Assembly (NCBI GenBank): GCA_022393335.1
Contig: JAJEKB010021013.1
Span: 770,838 to 834,837, forward strand
Length of the DNA stretch: 64,000 nt
Direction: 5' to 3'
Source of the DNA: Macrotrachela quadricornifera
Taxonomy: Eukaryota > Rotifera > Eurotatoria > Philodinida > Philodinidae
Shown here: in pieces, positions 35,533 to 47,319 of the stretch
Position numbering within the stretch: the stretch's first letter is position 1
Layout: every line of letters begins with the position of its first letter
Made by a program: the position numbers and the translations under genes
Notes under the pieces: model-generated
What the model was told of the DNA's origin: nothing
The model's database searches: none
What the model saw: only the letters and a program-made list of their open reading frames with translations

Positions 35533-37061
35533 TAGTTTTTGATTTTTTTCAAATAATTTTTTGTTTCGATGAAAGTGAGGTTATATGAAAAATACTAATA
35601 GGATTTCGTGTGTATGTCAATTTGTGCCAGTTCATAGTGCGCAGGTTAAATAAGCGCAAGATTAAAAAAGCGATTCTCGCAGCTCAAAATTGATTCAATC
35701 AGTTTTTCGATGCCACGCGTTGAACCAAGCAAATTTATTTGGCTCCAGGTTTCGTAGAATCGAATGTTTTCAACCTCGTTTTCTCCATCAATTAGAGTTT
35801 TCAAGTTAGAAGTCAATCCCATTAAGGGTTTTTGGTGTTCCGTTTTCAATCAATAAAAGTGTTGGAGCTAAAAAATCCACTCAATCATAGATTTTTAATG
35901 CTAGATTTAGGGCAATTGAGATTTTATCAGGCTGAAAATGCAAGGAATCAGAAGTTTGCGTGTTTGTGCTCTCTTTCAATTGCATTTTTTCACGCCTAAA
36001 TTTTAACTAATGATAAATTTTCGATGTCGAACTATTCATCAATTACATTAGTTTCAGGCTGGATATCCAAACACTCAGAAATGTATTAGGGAGTTATGTA
36101 AACAACGTTGCGCAACTAGAGTCTCTACATCGATCGTACAGGAAAATTGGAGAACCACAAGGATAAATCGTATAGATAAAGCTAGAAAGAATGAAGAAAT
36201 ACGGATGCACAAAAAAACGGCTAGTCGTGAGTGGCGCCGACCAACAGCTAGCCGTTCATTTCTATTCTTAATTAAAATCAAGTATGTTCGATACTCATTA
36301 GGGACTGTTCCAACAGAATTACCTTTACGAGAGAACATCTCCAATTGTCTCCTCATTTTTGAATCAAGTAAGGTGCCGGCAAGTCGAAATTTGAGCAAAA
36401 ATTTTGTTTGCCGATTTTTTTGCATGGTTGGATAGAGCTCGTCGAGTTACCTATAAATATGTTGTTTTTAACATTTTCAGATCAATTTTTCTATAAAAAA
36501 TTTCTAAAATACTATTGTTTCCAAAATAGCCTTAAAGTGATATATCACTATTTAAGTTATAATTAGTATATTGATATTTTTATATTTAATCTTGATTTTA
36601 AGTTCTCCAAATATTTTAATCGATATTTCCAATAAGACTTGATATAAAAAAGTAACTTTTAATGGATTTGAAAGAAAACATGATTTGAAAGTCGAGTCTA
36701 TAATGGCTATACCTACATATAGATATATAGGCTTCATACGGGTATCTTCTAAAGACTTCAACTCACCATAGGTACATGTTATACTGATTCTTTTTCCATA
36801 GTTATAACCACCATATATATACTAAAAAAAGTATGTACGGGTTTTGGACCATCTCCTACTGTTGCTTACAAACTTGAATTATATTCCATGTCAATGGACA
36901 AGTCATAAAAACTAGTTAAAAGTGAGCGTATATTTAGCAGTTTTCATTATTTTAAGTCAATGCAAAAGCAAAATAAATAGCATATTCGGAATCAGCGTAA
37001 AAAACTACGTCGAATCAGATGTATTTTGTCGAAAAAATTTTTTCACAAAAAAATGGCCCCT
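35533..37061. other. Spacer; overlapping frames of unknown meaning
   Basis: Between 36058 and 36435 the plus strand is open for 125 codons after an acceptor-like GTTTCAG, and the minus strand is also open at 36075-36425. Neither translation matches a family I know, and I cannot choose between them. The rest is AT-rich. Confidence 0.35.
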
Positions 37062-37069
37062 ACTCAGAA

Positions 37070-37830
37070 AAAAAAGGTGTTTTACGGAACTATTTTTGGT
37101 TCTGTAACACATGCAGAACTTTTTAAAGTTCTGTAAAGCATCACAAAAACCAGTGAAGGTTCCGCTCAATAAAGCTGAACCATAAAAAGTTCTTCCTAAG
37201 TATTCCGAACCACAAGGGTTTCTGAGTTTTGTTGCGAAACCCTACAACGTGGTTTCTCAGAAGGTGATGAACCCACTAGGTTCCGTCTTATAGATACGGA
37301 ACTTCAAAAGGTTTCGTACATTATAGTTAAACCATACAAGGATTTGTATTAGACAATCTGAACTGAGCGAGTTTCTAATTACAAACACAGAATCATAAAA
37401 GGTTCTGTATGAAAATGCTAAACTATAGAAAGTGACTTATACGGTCCTAAATAAATAAAAAAGTTCTGTCCATAGCTACCGAACCTAGATAAGTTCTGGC
37501 TAATGATCTCGGAACTCCAAGAGGATCTGTTTATAGCTACGTTTAATTCACAGGGTTCTCCTAGATAATACTAAACCTTAAAAGGCTGTGTCCAGCAATG
37601 CTGAACTATATAAAAATTTTTATTGGATTATAATGAGTCGAAAGGTTCTGTCCGGCAATGCTGAACTATGTAAAAAAATTTATCAAATTATAATGAGTCG
37701 AAAAGGTTCTGTGTAATGATGCAGAACCTTGTAAGATTCTGTCTCTCAATATTAAAAGATGAAAAGTTGCTTTCATTGTGCTAACAAACTGAAAAGATTC
37801 TGTTCGTGCATACGACCAATAACATTTTTT
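37070..37830. repeat. Subterminal repeats, GGTTCTGT..GAACC units of ~30-45 nt
   Basis: About twenty degenerate units each contain GGTTCTGT or a close variant, 8-15 variable nt, and GAACC or GAACT, so each can fold as a small hairpin. Related words occur at the other end of the element (39540-39830), giving the element repetitive arms. Confidence 0.65.
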
Positions 37831-38214
37831 CTAAAATGGTTTAGACTAAATATGACAGAACTATTTTTTCAGATATAGTTCTGACTGTGTTTGACAGAAC
37901 CATTTTTTTTCTATCAAATTGTTATTCATACTCATAGCATGTTTATCCTGACATACTTATTAGAAAATGAAATAAAGAAAAATTTTATCAAGTATCATAT
38001 TTATCCCATATTAATAGTAAGTTAGTTAGTTCACAACAACGACAAATCTTTTTCTTCTATTATGTAAGTTCATCTTGACGTAATATCCGTGATGAGTGAT
38101 GTATCGAAAATGAAAAAAATATTTTCCTTTCAAATTCACTTCATATCGATCGCATCCAAATGGTACCCTATATATTTTAAAACAACAAAACTAATATCTT
38201 ATTTTTATATTTAG

Positions 38215-39435
38215 ATTCATCGTCATGTGATTTCAATAGTAAATTATGTATTTTAAAATAAACAAAACAAATATCCTCTTTCTGTATTTAGATTCATCGT
38301 CACCAAATTTGAATGGTGAGTTATATATTTAAAATATATAAAACTAATATCTTTTTTTTTATTTTAGATTTGTACTCAGCTGATTTCATTAGTAAGTTAT
38401 ATACCATAAATAAAAGAAATAATATCTTCTTTTTATATTAAGATACGTCTTCATCTACTTTCAATAGTAAGTTATATATTTTAAAAAAATAAAACTAACA
38501 TCTTCTTTTATATTTAGATTGATCCTCATATAACTTCTATAGTAAGTTATATATTTAAAAAACAACGCTAATATCTTCTTTGTTTTAGATTTATCCTCAG
38601 CTGATTTCATCAGTAAGCTATATGTTTTAAATAAATAAAATAGTATCTTTTTTGTATTTAGATTGATCTTTATCTAATCTCAGTAGTAAGTTATATATTT
38701 GAAATAAACAAAACTATTATCTTCTTTTTATATCTAGATTCATCCTGAACTGATTTCAATGGTGAGTTATGTATTTAAAAAAAACAAACTAATATCTTCG
38801 TTTTTATTTTAGATTCATCGTCATCTAATTTTAATGGTGAGTTATTTATTTTAAATAAAGAAAAATAATAACTTATTTTTAAATTTAGATTTATCCTCAG
38901 CTGATTTCATAAGTTATATGTTTTAAATAAACAAAACTAATATCTTTTTTTAATATTTAGACTGATCTTCGTCTAATGTTAATAGTAAGTTATATACTTT
39001 AAAAAAATAAAACTAATATCTTTTTTATTTTAGATTGATCTTCAGCTGAGTTCATAAGTAAGTTATATATTTTAAATAAACAAAAATAATTTATCTTCTT
39101 TTTATTTTAGATTTATATTCATGTGATTTCATGGGTAAGTTATGTATTTTCAATAAACAAAACTAATATGTTGTTTTATGTTTAGATTGATCCTCATCTA
39201 ACTTCAATAGTAAGTTGTATATTTTAAATATATAAAACTAATGTATTCTTTCTGTATTTAGATTGATCTTCATGCGATTTCAGTAGTAAGTTATGTATTT
39301 CATTAAACAAAACTAATATCTTTTTTTTATTTTAGATTTATGCTTAGCCGACTACATGAGTAAGTCATGTATTTTAAATAAATAAAAGTAATATCTTCTT
39401 TTTATATTTAGATTTATCCTCATCTAATTTCAATG
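38215..39435 (+). repeat. Tandem array of 17 intron-like / 24-nt microexon-like modules
   Basis: Modules of about 76 nt each contain a 24-nt block preceded by a polypyrimidine-TTTAG acceptor-like sequence and followed by GTAAGT, GTGAGT or a close variant. Blocks start at 38215 and the last ends at 39435. I counted exactly 24 nt between AG and GT in 16 of 17; the tenth (about 38889) has lost its donor. Spacers between intact neighbours are 47-53 nt, the same size as genuine introns in the genes at 5-10.8 kb and 41.7-43.4 kb. Read from the first base of each block, 14 of 17 are open, with the pattern I-[D/H/Y]-x-[H/Q]-L-I-S-x; blocks 2, 12 and 16 contain stops. No flanking host exon was identified. 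It may be a coincidental minisatellite or a true splicing cassette array. Confidence 0.85.
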
Positions 39436-39867
39436 GTGAATTATGCACTTGAAGTTTCACGATCACTATGGTCGTTCTGACATTTGGTTCTCATTTGAAA
39501 CATGGTCATCATTTGGATAGGTACGCATGCTCATAATAAGACAATATAGTTTGCAGTGATTCAGCAGATTCTGCAATGCAGAACCTGTTGCTACATTCGA
39601 AGATGGTTTTTAAAAGGAAACCATCGAATTATGGTGTTTCCCGTGTGAAACGGAACCTCTTCTAAAAAGGCGTTGATGAGTGGTTTCATCCGGTTTTTGA
39701 CTGAACTTTTTTCTAGACCGAACCATTTTGTGATGAGGACGGATGTATGATTCAGTTAGTTTTTCACAAAACCCACTTTGAGCCAGAACCCTTCTGAGGG
39801 GTTCTGAATAGTACTCGCGGGCCGAACCCCTAAAAAAGTTTTGCAAAACTCCCTTTTTTTTCTGAGT

Positions 39868-40270
39868 GGAACAACATGGGGTTTCACGGGAGAGCATGGG
39901 GTTTCATGGGACAACATGGATCTTCATGGGAGTATGGGGCCTCATGGGAATTCATGGGAGTATGCAGCCTCATGGGACAGTCCCATAGTCTCATGTAGTC
40001 CCATCTTGTCTCGTGAAACCTCATGTTCTCCTGTGAAGCCCTATAGTCCCATGTTGTCCCGTGAAACCCCATGTCGTCTCATGAAGCCTCATAGTCACAT
40101 GTAGCCCCACAGTCCCGTGAAGCTCCATGCTGTCCCGTGAAGCCTCATGTTATACTATGAAGCCCCATAGTCCCATATAGCCCCATGTGGTCCCACGAAG
40201 CTCCATAGTCTTATGCAGCCCCATGAATCCTCATAGCTTCATGTAGCCTCATAGTTCGATGTGGTCCTGG
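39868..40270. repeat. Minisatellite of ~18-20 bp units with a strand switch
   Basis: From 39868 to about 39975 units read GGTTTCATGGGACAACATGG; from about 39975 to 40270 they read as the reverse complement, CCCCATGTTGTCCCGTGAAG and variants. The two halves can therefore pair as a long hairpin. The array begins exactly at the right tip of the 37062-39867 element. Open frames across it are repeat translation. Confidence 0.85.
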
Positions 40271-41100
40271 AAAATTCTATGTAGTGGCGTAGTCATATGA
40301 AGTTCCATTTAGTTTCACAAAGCGGCATGAAGACCGATGATTCAAATAGTCCTTTTACTTCGGTGTACTTTAAAGTGCGAGCTATAGTATGATATTTCTT
40401 ACGTAATTGAATAATTGAAGATGGCATGTAGTTGTCAATAGTTGTTGTTTGCTCAAAATTCCATTTAATCATTATAGTTTGCATAACGAATTGTTAATGA
40501 AAAATTCGCCAGAAATGGCGTTTCATCGTATTTTAAGAATAGGTTAGATACGTTTGGTTTCTATATAGTGGAGTGGAATGCCGAGAGTTATCATTGTGGA
40601 TAATGTAGAAGTCTCGTTGTCAGTCCCATTAGTCCCATAGGGTTTTGAAAAGGTTGAGGTGAATTCTTTTATTTTGGAATTCAATCTGAAATGGAAAAGA
40701 TCATAGACTCTCTAATCCTGATCCCAACGGGATCGGAATGAGATGACACTTTTGGGACTTAACTATTTATTTCATATCAAAATGAAACTTTCTGCATACT
40801 CAAAAATTCAATATAATCTTTCGTAAAAATAAAACTAGAAAACATGTGTACATATGTCAAGAAAAACAATGATCATAAGAGATAAATAAGTAGGGTTGAA
40901 GAAACAACAAGTTTTGGTCATGCTTTGAGCTCATCTTCACTTGATACGATGTTATTACTTTCGATTCGGCGTTTCTTCGATGATGAAGGTGTCTGTTGTT
41001 CATCTTCATGCTCTTTATCAGACTCACACTCCTCGATTGACTTTCGTGTTCGATTATCTCTTTTTTTTCATCTAATTGTTTGAATGAATGAAGGTTTTTT
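40271..41100. other. Spacer, no secure gene
   Basis: At 40632-40760 there are GTCCCATTAGTCCCATAGGG and TTTTGGGACTTAA words that may be ends of a small element with a GATCCCAACGGGATC palindrome inside. Otherwise nothing recognised. Confidence 0.4.
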
Positions 41101-41309
41101 AAGGGGAAAATAGCGGACTCCAGGCTCTTGGAGTCGCACGGAGTCAACTGGATTCATGTGGAGTCCCGGAATCTGCTGCTTCCCACTTAATTGATTCCCA
41201 TAAAAGAACAAAAGCTTTCCGTTTTTGGGAATTATATTTGAATAATTGCAAGAAAGAAACTGCAGACTCCAGTCTGATGGAGTCATGAAGTCTGCTCTTT
41301 TCCTCTTGG
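41101..41309. mobile_element. Foldback element, GGGGAAA..AGCG family, GGAGTC interior
   Basis: The left end reads AAGGGGAAAATAGCGGACTC and the right end on the minus strand reads AAGAGGAAAAGAGCAGACTT. The interior repeats GGAGTC/GACTCC words near both arms. End sequence and organisation match the elements at 27328-27471 and 51996-52103 although the internal word differs. Confidence 0.6.
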
Positions 41310-41666
41310 TTTAAAAACTATTTCTGGCAGATTCAGAAGAATCAGTTTGAAACGAGATCGGGATCGGGACGGGAAAACCCGATCCTGTCGAACCCTACAA
41401 CTTAGTAATGTAGGTGAAAAACCATCCTTGTAAGATTTGATTTGACTGTTTGTGTGGTCTTTCTTGAGCGGAAGAGTTGTCAACTCATTTATATACATTG
41501 AAAAACCTTTTAGTTTATTATGTTAAAACTATCTTGAATAAAATACTAATTTTGTCAAAAGTACAAATCAAATAACACAAAATACAATAACGAACTCTAG
41601 TTTAATTTTAAAAAAATGAAACAACTGATCCTCATATGCAGGTCATCGATAAATGTGATGTGGTGT

Positions 41667-43439
41667 TCAAATGTAAATACGAACAAAAGCTTCAATTTCT
41701 CGTCGACAGATGGGACATGTTCGAAGAGAATGACCACACGGGACACAGGTCGCAAGATGTCCACAGGGGATACATGCAAGGCGTTTCTCTTCCATCCAAC
41801 AGAGTGCACATGGATTGGACAGTGATGAACTACTTGTCGAATCCGTTTTCACGTCTGTTTTCTGTCCAGTGTCACCTTCAACTTTCTCTGGTTTCGACGC
41901 TTTGATATCCTTTTCATTTAAAGGATTCTGAGATTGTAGTTCTTCAACCATGGGCACGGACGATGATGGTGTAATTTGTTCTCGAATCATTTGCATTTTG
42001 ATACTTGGAATGACAATATTATCTTTGTTACCGTTGATATACTCAATTTGTTTTTGAAGAATCATACAAGCAACCAATAGATCACAGTCTGAAACAAAGT
42101 CATCCTCTGATAAAAGATACATGAAGATGTTCATCAAGATTTTATCTTTATTGCTTACGTTTAATTCGGAGTTGATCTTCCCAACAGCGTTTGATGACTG
42201 ATAGTTTGAAATTTCGATCGAGCAAACTTTGTGAAATTGGCAAATCTAGTCTAGCGGCAACCAGTCGTGACAAAGTGCTCTCATCCGGTATCACTAATCG
42301 AGAACGGTTCGTTGTGTAATTGTTGCCATTTATTTCCGATTGACTAACTCGGGCGCGTTCTGAAAGACAAAAAAGATTGTTTTTCTTTTTTTGAAGAGAA
42401 TAAACAAACCTTGAGCTTTTCGTTTCGAATTTTGAATCTTTCGATAGAGTTCATCTCCGCATAACTGTTTGGCATAGGCACAATGTGGAAACCATCGACA
42501 ATGCTCCACTATTGGATTATCTTTCGGTCCCCAATTCTGAAGTGATCCATTGCAATAGAAACAGGTTACTATTGTATTTGTTCCTGTGTAGAAAAATCCA
42601 GCTCGCACTAGATCATCGACAGAAGGTAATTGCTCTTCAGGCCATGACTCAAACGATGCATGACGTCTTGGTATTTCCACATAATTAATATGACATGGTG
42701 ATGCGTACACGATTTCATTTAATCGAAGAATATTCGATGTTTGTGATTGACGGTTGCCATTGTTTGTAGAATTTTCGTTGAGAATCGATATTGGCATTGC
42801 TTGACGAGTTTTTAACATGAGTAGAACATAAGGGCAGTTAGGCGAAAGAGTTTTATGCACTTGCTCTGGATCATCTACATGTGGTGTCCATTGTTGGCAG
42901 ATCAAATTGCAATACAAACAAATAACTCGATCACCAACGTTACAATTGAAAAAACCAGCTGATATTAATTGAGCTGCCGATGGTGATTGTTGATGAGGCC
43001 AATGTGTGAATGTTCGACGACGAACTTCTTTCATGATTTTAACTTCAACCAGTAAATTTTCCGTACTTACATCGATCTTTCGACGTTTTGATGAATTTTC
43101 TTGATTAATTGCCGTTGATACACGAGAAGAAGATAAGCTAATCGATTTCTTAGACTGCACGAATGGGCAAGCCGGACTCTGCTCAGCATGAATCATGAAC
43201 GGATTCATATCTTTGGTCCATTCAGACACTGTCAGCCCACATGTCTCACAGTGAGCAGTGTCAGCATCGTCTAAATATGTCCAGCCAGCTGCTCTCATCG
43301 CTAGAGACGAATGAACACCTCGCTTCTTCAGTTGCTCACAAATGTCAACAGCGCGACGACATAGTTCATCTTTTGCAAAACCCTTTCGTGGCTTATCATC
43401 AAGAAATTTTAGATGATGTATATTTTGGTTTATTAACAT
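41667..43439 (-). CDS. Inhibitor-of-apoptosis protein: three BIR domains, UBA-like region, RING
   Basis: Three exons on the minus strand: 43439-42410, 42359-42159 and 42106-41667, with GT..AG introns of 50 and 52 nt; joined length 1671 nt (556 aa). BIR zinc ligands are visible: C64, C67, H84, C91; C174, C177, H195, C202; C293, C296, H313, C320. Exon 2 encodes a helical LVIPDESTLSRLVAARLDLP region like the UBA of cIAPs. The C-terminus is a RING (CALCWMEEKRLACIPCGH ... CPICRREIEAFVRIYI, closely IAP-like). Order and length match BIRC2/3-type IAPs, which ubiquitinate and restrain caspases and NF-kB pathway kinases. The first BIR is the most divergent. An ATG follows an acceptor-like TTTTCTAG by about 12 nt. 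All joins keep frame. Without exon 1 splicing, translation would run into the short intron and stop soon after. Confidence 0.92.
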
Positions 43440-44318
43440 AATTGATTTTACTAGAAAATATTATTTACCTATAGGAAAACAATTTTCAATAATATGCAGA
43501 ACAATAAACGATTTTCAATGAATATTATTACTAGTTTCCTAGAAAGAAAAATGACTCTTGTTTGTTTCTCGTATTTATACATTTGAAGAAGGAACTGAAT
43601 AGCTCATAGCGTAATAACTTGATGACTCATTGTATTGCGTAACATTTTGGGAAAAACTTTGTGTAAAAATAGGATTGGGTATTTTTACTACCTATTGTGT
43701 AATTCGCCTACGACACAAGATATTTAGCGCCCTCTTGCATGAAACGAATATAGATGTCCGTAGTGTCCCATTTCGAAATTAATACACAACTTATCTTTAA
43801 TATTGCAAAAATGTTTTAACCGTAAGTCCAACAATCGAAATACTAGTTCAATAGGTTCTGCATTTAATACAGTCAGTCAAAATCTCTAAATAACGCCCAC
43901 TTAGATTCAGTCATCTATGTTATTAAAAAAAGGAGTCATTTCATTTTAGAAATGATACTATATCGATAGAGTGGATACCAAAGTTCGTGTACAATTTTCA
44001 ACAGAACCGGGACTTAAAAAAGTCATTTTGTAGTACCTTAGCTCACCCTCATCTAGCGTTAGAGTAGATAAGCAGTAAACAATATTGTTATAGACACGCG
44101 ATTCAGATCATTTTTGGGAAACACATCACTAAAACTTTTTATTTGAATTAGTTTATTGATCAGCAAGGAAAAAGGAATAGCAGAAGAAAAAGATCCATTC
44201 TAAGATTTAATACGTTTAAACGTAAAAGGAAGAGTTACATAGATTTGTCCTACTACTCTCGTTAAAGCCACGATGACATTTTATTGATCGATCTTGATTA
44301 TGTGAGCTGCTCGACATA
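43440..44318. other. 5' flank of the IAP gene; nothing else seen
   Basis: AT-rich, no open frame of note, no repeat termini recognised. Confidence 0.45.
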
Positions 44319-45216
44319 CCCTAGTCGACTCTCTCCCACGAAGTCATCGGTGAGTCTCTCAAAAAATATGAACTCCCTTAGTGAATCTCTAGGGAGTTCT
44401 TAGTGAGTCTCTCGGGGATTTTTTAGGGAATCCCTAGGTATTAGGAAGGAGGGATAAAATACACACTCTTTAGGGAGTTATTTTTATGTAGATTTTTTTC
44501 ACAAAGTGCGGAAATATTGAATCCATAGCATATATCCGTGATATTTTCACTGGAATTTTTCTTCCAAGAGTATCATATGAGGCATGACAGATAGGTAAAC
44601 AGGTAGATAGATAAATAAGGGCATAGATAAATAGTCAGATAAATAAATAGATGAATACGTAGATGTACAACTGGGTGAGTAGATAGGTAGACAGATAAAT
44701 AGATAGGTAGGTGGATAGATAAATAGGTAGATAAATAAATAGATAGATAGGTAGGTAGATAGATATGTAGATAGATAAATAGGTTGATAAATAAATAGAT
44801 GGATAGGTAGACACATAACTAGGTAAGTAAGTAGATAGATAGGTAGGTAGATAGACAGATAGATAGATAGATAGATAGGTAGATAAGTAAGTAGATAGAT
44901 AGGTAGGTAGATAGACAGATAGATAGATAGATAGATAGGTAGATAAGTAAGTAGATAGATAGGTAGTTTGAGTAGTCAGATAGATAAATAGGTAAGTTTC
45001 TCAGTTATAATGCCACTAATAAATTTCCTGCACTATATTTTTGATTACAAAGCCGTTCCCCTGACAACCACTAGTGACTCCTGGTAAACTCCCTCGTAAA
45101 TTCCCGGGGAGTCCCCTAACTCCCTTCCAAATCCCTGGTGAATCCCTATCGTGATTCCCCGGTGGAGTTTTCATGGGGACACCCTGGGGACTTCGTGGTT
45201 GAGAAGTCGACTAGGG
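44319..45216. mobile_element. TIR element with CCCTAGTCGACT ends, ~0.9 kb, TA flanks
   Basis: The left end reads CCCTAGTCGACTCTCTCCCA then CGAAGTC; the right end on the minus strand reads CCCTAGTCGACTTCTCAACCA then CGAAGTC. TA lies on both sides. Next to each end are runs of CTCCC / GGGAGT words (44340-44480, 45070-45170), and the centre is a GATA microsatellite. No transposase. It is a non-autonomous element, possibly Tc1/mariner-like by its TA flanks. Confidence 0.7.
44577..44998 (+). repeat. GATA/GTAG microsatellite, ~420 bp
   Basis: Imperfect tandem TAGA, TAGG and TAAA tetranucleotides, including two copies of a longer period of about 64 nt (near 44824-44887 and 44888-44951). The open frame on its minus strand is tetranucleotide translation (Y/L/I/S-rich), not a gene. 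Confidence 0.95.
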
Positions 45217-45550
45217 TACCCAAAGATTCATTCTCTTCTCCACTTTGGCACTAGGAATTTATCCGTCATATCAATATGATCGACATGCTTGGAGTAAAGT
45301 CCTCGGTCTTGTTTGATCTTACCACTATGGCTAACTACTCTCTTGGTTGGAAATGATTCTTCATCTAGAGATATTAACCTATCCTTTCATTGGCGGTGAC
45401 AGCGGCGAAATCCTTCATATATCAGTTCACAATCCGTCCGTGGCTTCCCACCGTAGAGGCGGCCTGTTCTTATAGAAAAAAAACATTGTATGCTTCTTGC
45501 AACATGAATCTCTTCTTCTTTAAAACAATTTTCCTCTACACTTGAGATAT

Positions 45551-47026
45551 ACACAGGATCCTCTAATTAGCAATTCAATGAATTCAAAGAATTCACCAAC
45601 ATCAAAATATTCAAGGAAGTTCCATAAATCTTCTTAAATTTCTTCAATTCCGCTATACTTGTTAAGAGAAATGTGCGTTCATCTCACAAGCCAAAATGCC
45701 CTGGAATTCAAGAAAATCAAGGAAATTTTAGAAATTTTCTTCAATTCCTTACATTCTACTATATCTGTTACGAGAAAGATGCCTTCACCCTCACTATCGA
45801 AAATGCCTTGGAATTCAACGAAATCAAAAAAATCAAGGAAATTCTAGAAACTTTCTTAAATTGTTTGATTTCCTTGACTTCCATGACATTCCTAACACAG
45901 GCCTGAAATATTTATTCCCTTGACTGTAGGTCAGGGTCTAAATCCCGAAATTATCGGTGTGTTTGTGGGTTTGTCCGCAGGGTCAAAGGTCAAAAAAACA
46001 TCCTCAACTGCTATACTATGGGGATACCCTTAGATCGTGAACTGCTATACTATGCAGGTAAGCATAGCTTCTCAAGTCTTACTCTATAAAGGAACTCATG
46101 GATCCTAAAGTACCATACTGTAAGTTTAACTGTAGCTCCTCAAGCCTTATACAATGGGTATACCGAAAGGTCCCAAAGCTGTATACTATGAAGGCACCTG
46201 TAGCTCCTCCAGTCCTATGCTATGAAGGCATGCGTAGTTCCTGAACTTCTATACCATGAAGATACGTCTAGGTCTTGAAGTGCTATACTATGAAGGCACC
46301 CATAAATGCTATCGTTCGCCTCGAACATCAGAATGTTGTTCCATTATGATAGTGAAAAAACAGGAAATTGAGCAGGCCATTATAGAAGTGGCATGATGGA
46401 CCCTCAATATTACCACTATTATACGGGTGAATCATGGGTTTGTTCGGGTAGATTAGAAGTTATCATATATATGCTAAAATGCGCCTCAAACACCAGGATG
46501 TTGTTCCAGTATAATAGTGGGAAAACGTGGAGTTGGGCAGACCATTATACAAATGGAATGATGGGCCCTCAATATTGCCACTATTACACGGGTGAAACAT
46601 GGGGTTATTTGGATAGATTAAAGGTTGTCATAGACATTCCCTTGATTATAGTGAGGATCTCAATCCTGAAACTGACGGTGTGTTTGTCCGCACCTCGGAT
46701 TGGTCCATTTTTTTCGATCAATCAGAATACATCTTTGCTAGGACTCACACATGCTCACGTAGCCTACTACGGGTAGGTCCTCAACTACTATATATTTGGG
46801 ATACCCTTGGGTGCTCAACTACTATGTATCGGTGGTATTCGTTATTATCGAGACCTATCCCGTGGGCTTCAGTCGTAATCTTAATTTCTAAAAGGAATGT
46901 ACTTGTCGGCAGGGTATTAGCCTGAACCTACAGTCAAGGGACCTAGTGGATCATCTCGATCCACACTACTTGTGAACCTTGAATTCCTTAAATTTCTTGA
47001 TTTTCCAATTTCTGGATCCTGGTTAC
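45551..47026. mobile_element. Composite TIR element, ~1.5 kb, with a nested inner TIR pair
   Basis: The right end on the minus strand reads GTAACCAGGATCCAGAAATT; the left end near 45551 (ACACAGGATCC, then AATTCAA words) is a weaker match. A cleaner inner pair lies at 45917-45930 (CCCTTGACTGTAGG) and 46927-46940, its exact reverse complement, both continuing into CAGG. Between them are ~40-nt units of the type CTATACTATGAAGGCACC (about 45998-46310) and a ~160-nt direct duplication. No transposase recognised. Confidence 0.55.
46327..46645 (+). repeat. Direct duplication of ~160 bp
   Basis: Two copies starting at about 46328 and 46482 share CGCCTC.AACA, ATGTTGTTCCA, AATGATGG.CCCTCAATATT.CCACTATTA, ACGGGTGAA and GGATAGATTA.A words in the same order. 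They lie inside the element at 45551-47026. The 127-codon frame across both copies reflects the duplication. Confidence 0.75.
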
Positions 47027-47319
47027 TAGTGCTGTTTTGATATCGATATTGTTTAGCGCTTAGTCGAGCTGAGCAAGGTCGAAGTAAAACTCATCTGTAT
47101 TCTATAAATGGTGATTTTCTCCGTTCTTAAAAATGATACATATTTTACTAAATTGTACTCTTTTAAAAGGTATTTGACGAGTGTGAACTCATATAAAACA
47201 ATAATCGATTTCACATATAATCTATTAAAATCGCTTTCGGTGTGTGAATTTAAAGTGACTAATTTTAAATTTGATCAATCTTAATCGATTAGAATGTAAA
47301 AAAAAACAATTTAAGACAA

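Larger units (their letters stand above)
37062..39867. mobile_element. TIR-bounded 2.8-kb element carrying two internal repeat arrays
   Basis: The left end reads ACTCAGAAAAAAAAGG followed by a diverged GTTTTACGGAAC; the right end, inverted, reads the identical 16 nt followed by GAGTTTTGCAAAAC. The match decays over about 45 nt. Both ends continue into subterminal repeats built on GGTTCTGT / GCAGAACC words (about 37070-37830 and 39540-39830), and the core holds the 76-bp intron-like array. CACT-like tips plus subterminal repeats recall CACTA/EnSpm elements, but no transposase is present and no target duplication is clear, so the superfamily is unassigned. Confidence 0.7.

Noticed and set aside
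36075..36435. Opposing 116- and 76-codon frames
   Set aside because: Both strands are open and neither matches a known family; not enough to call a gene.
38215..39435. CRISPR-like array of 24-nt units
   Set aside because: Both the block and the spacer are repeated; neither part is unique, and boundaries are splice-like.
39610..40104. Trp/His/Gly-rich and opposing open frames
   Set aside because: They are translations of the transposon tip and minisatellite.
44547..44816. 89-codon minus-strand open frame rich in Y/L/I/S
   Set aside because: It is translation of the GATA microsatellite; no start context or motif.
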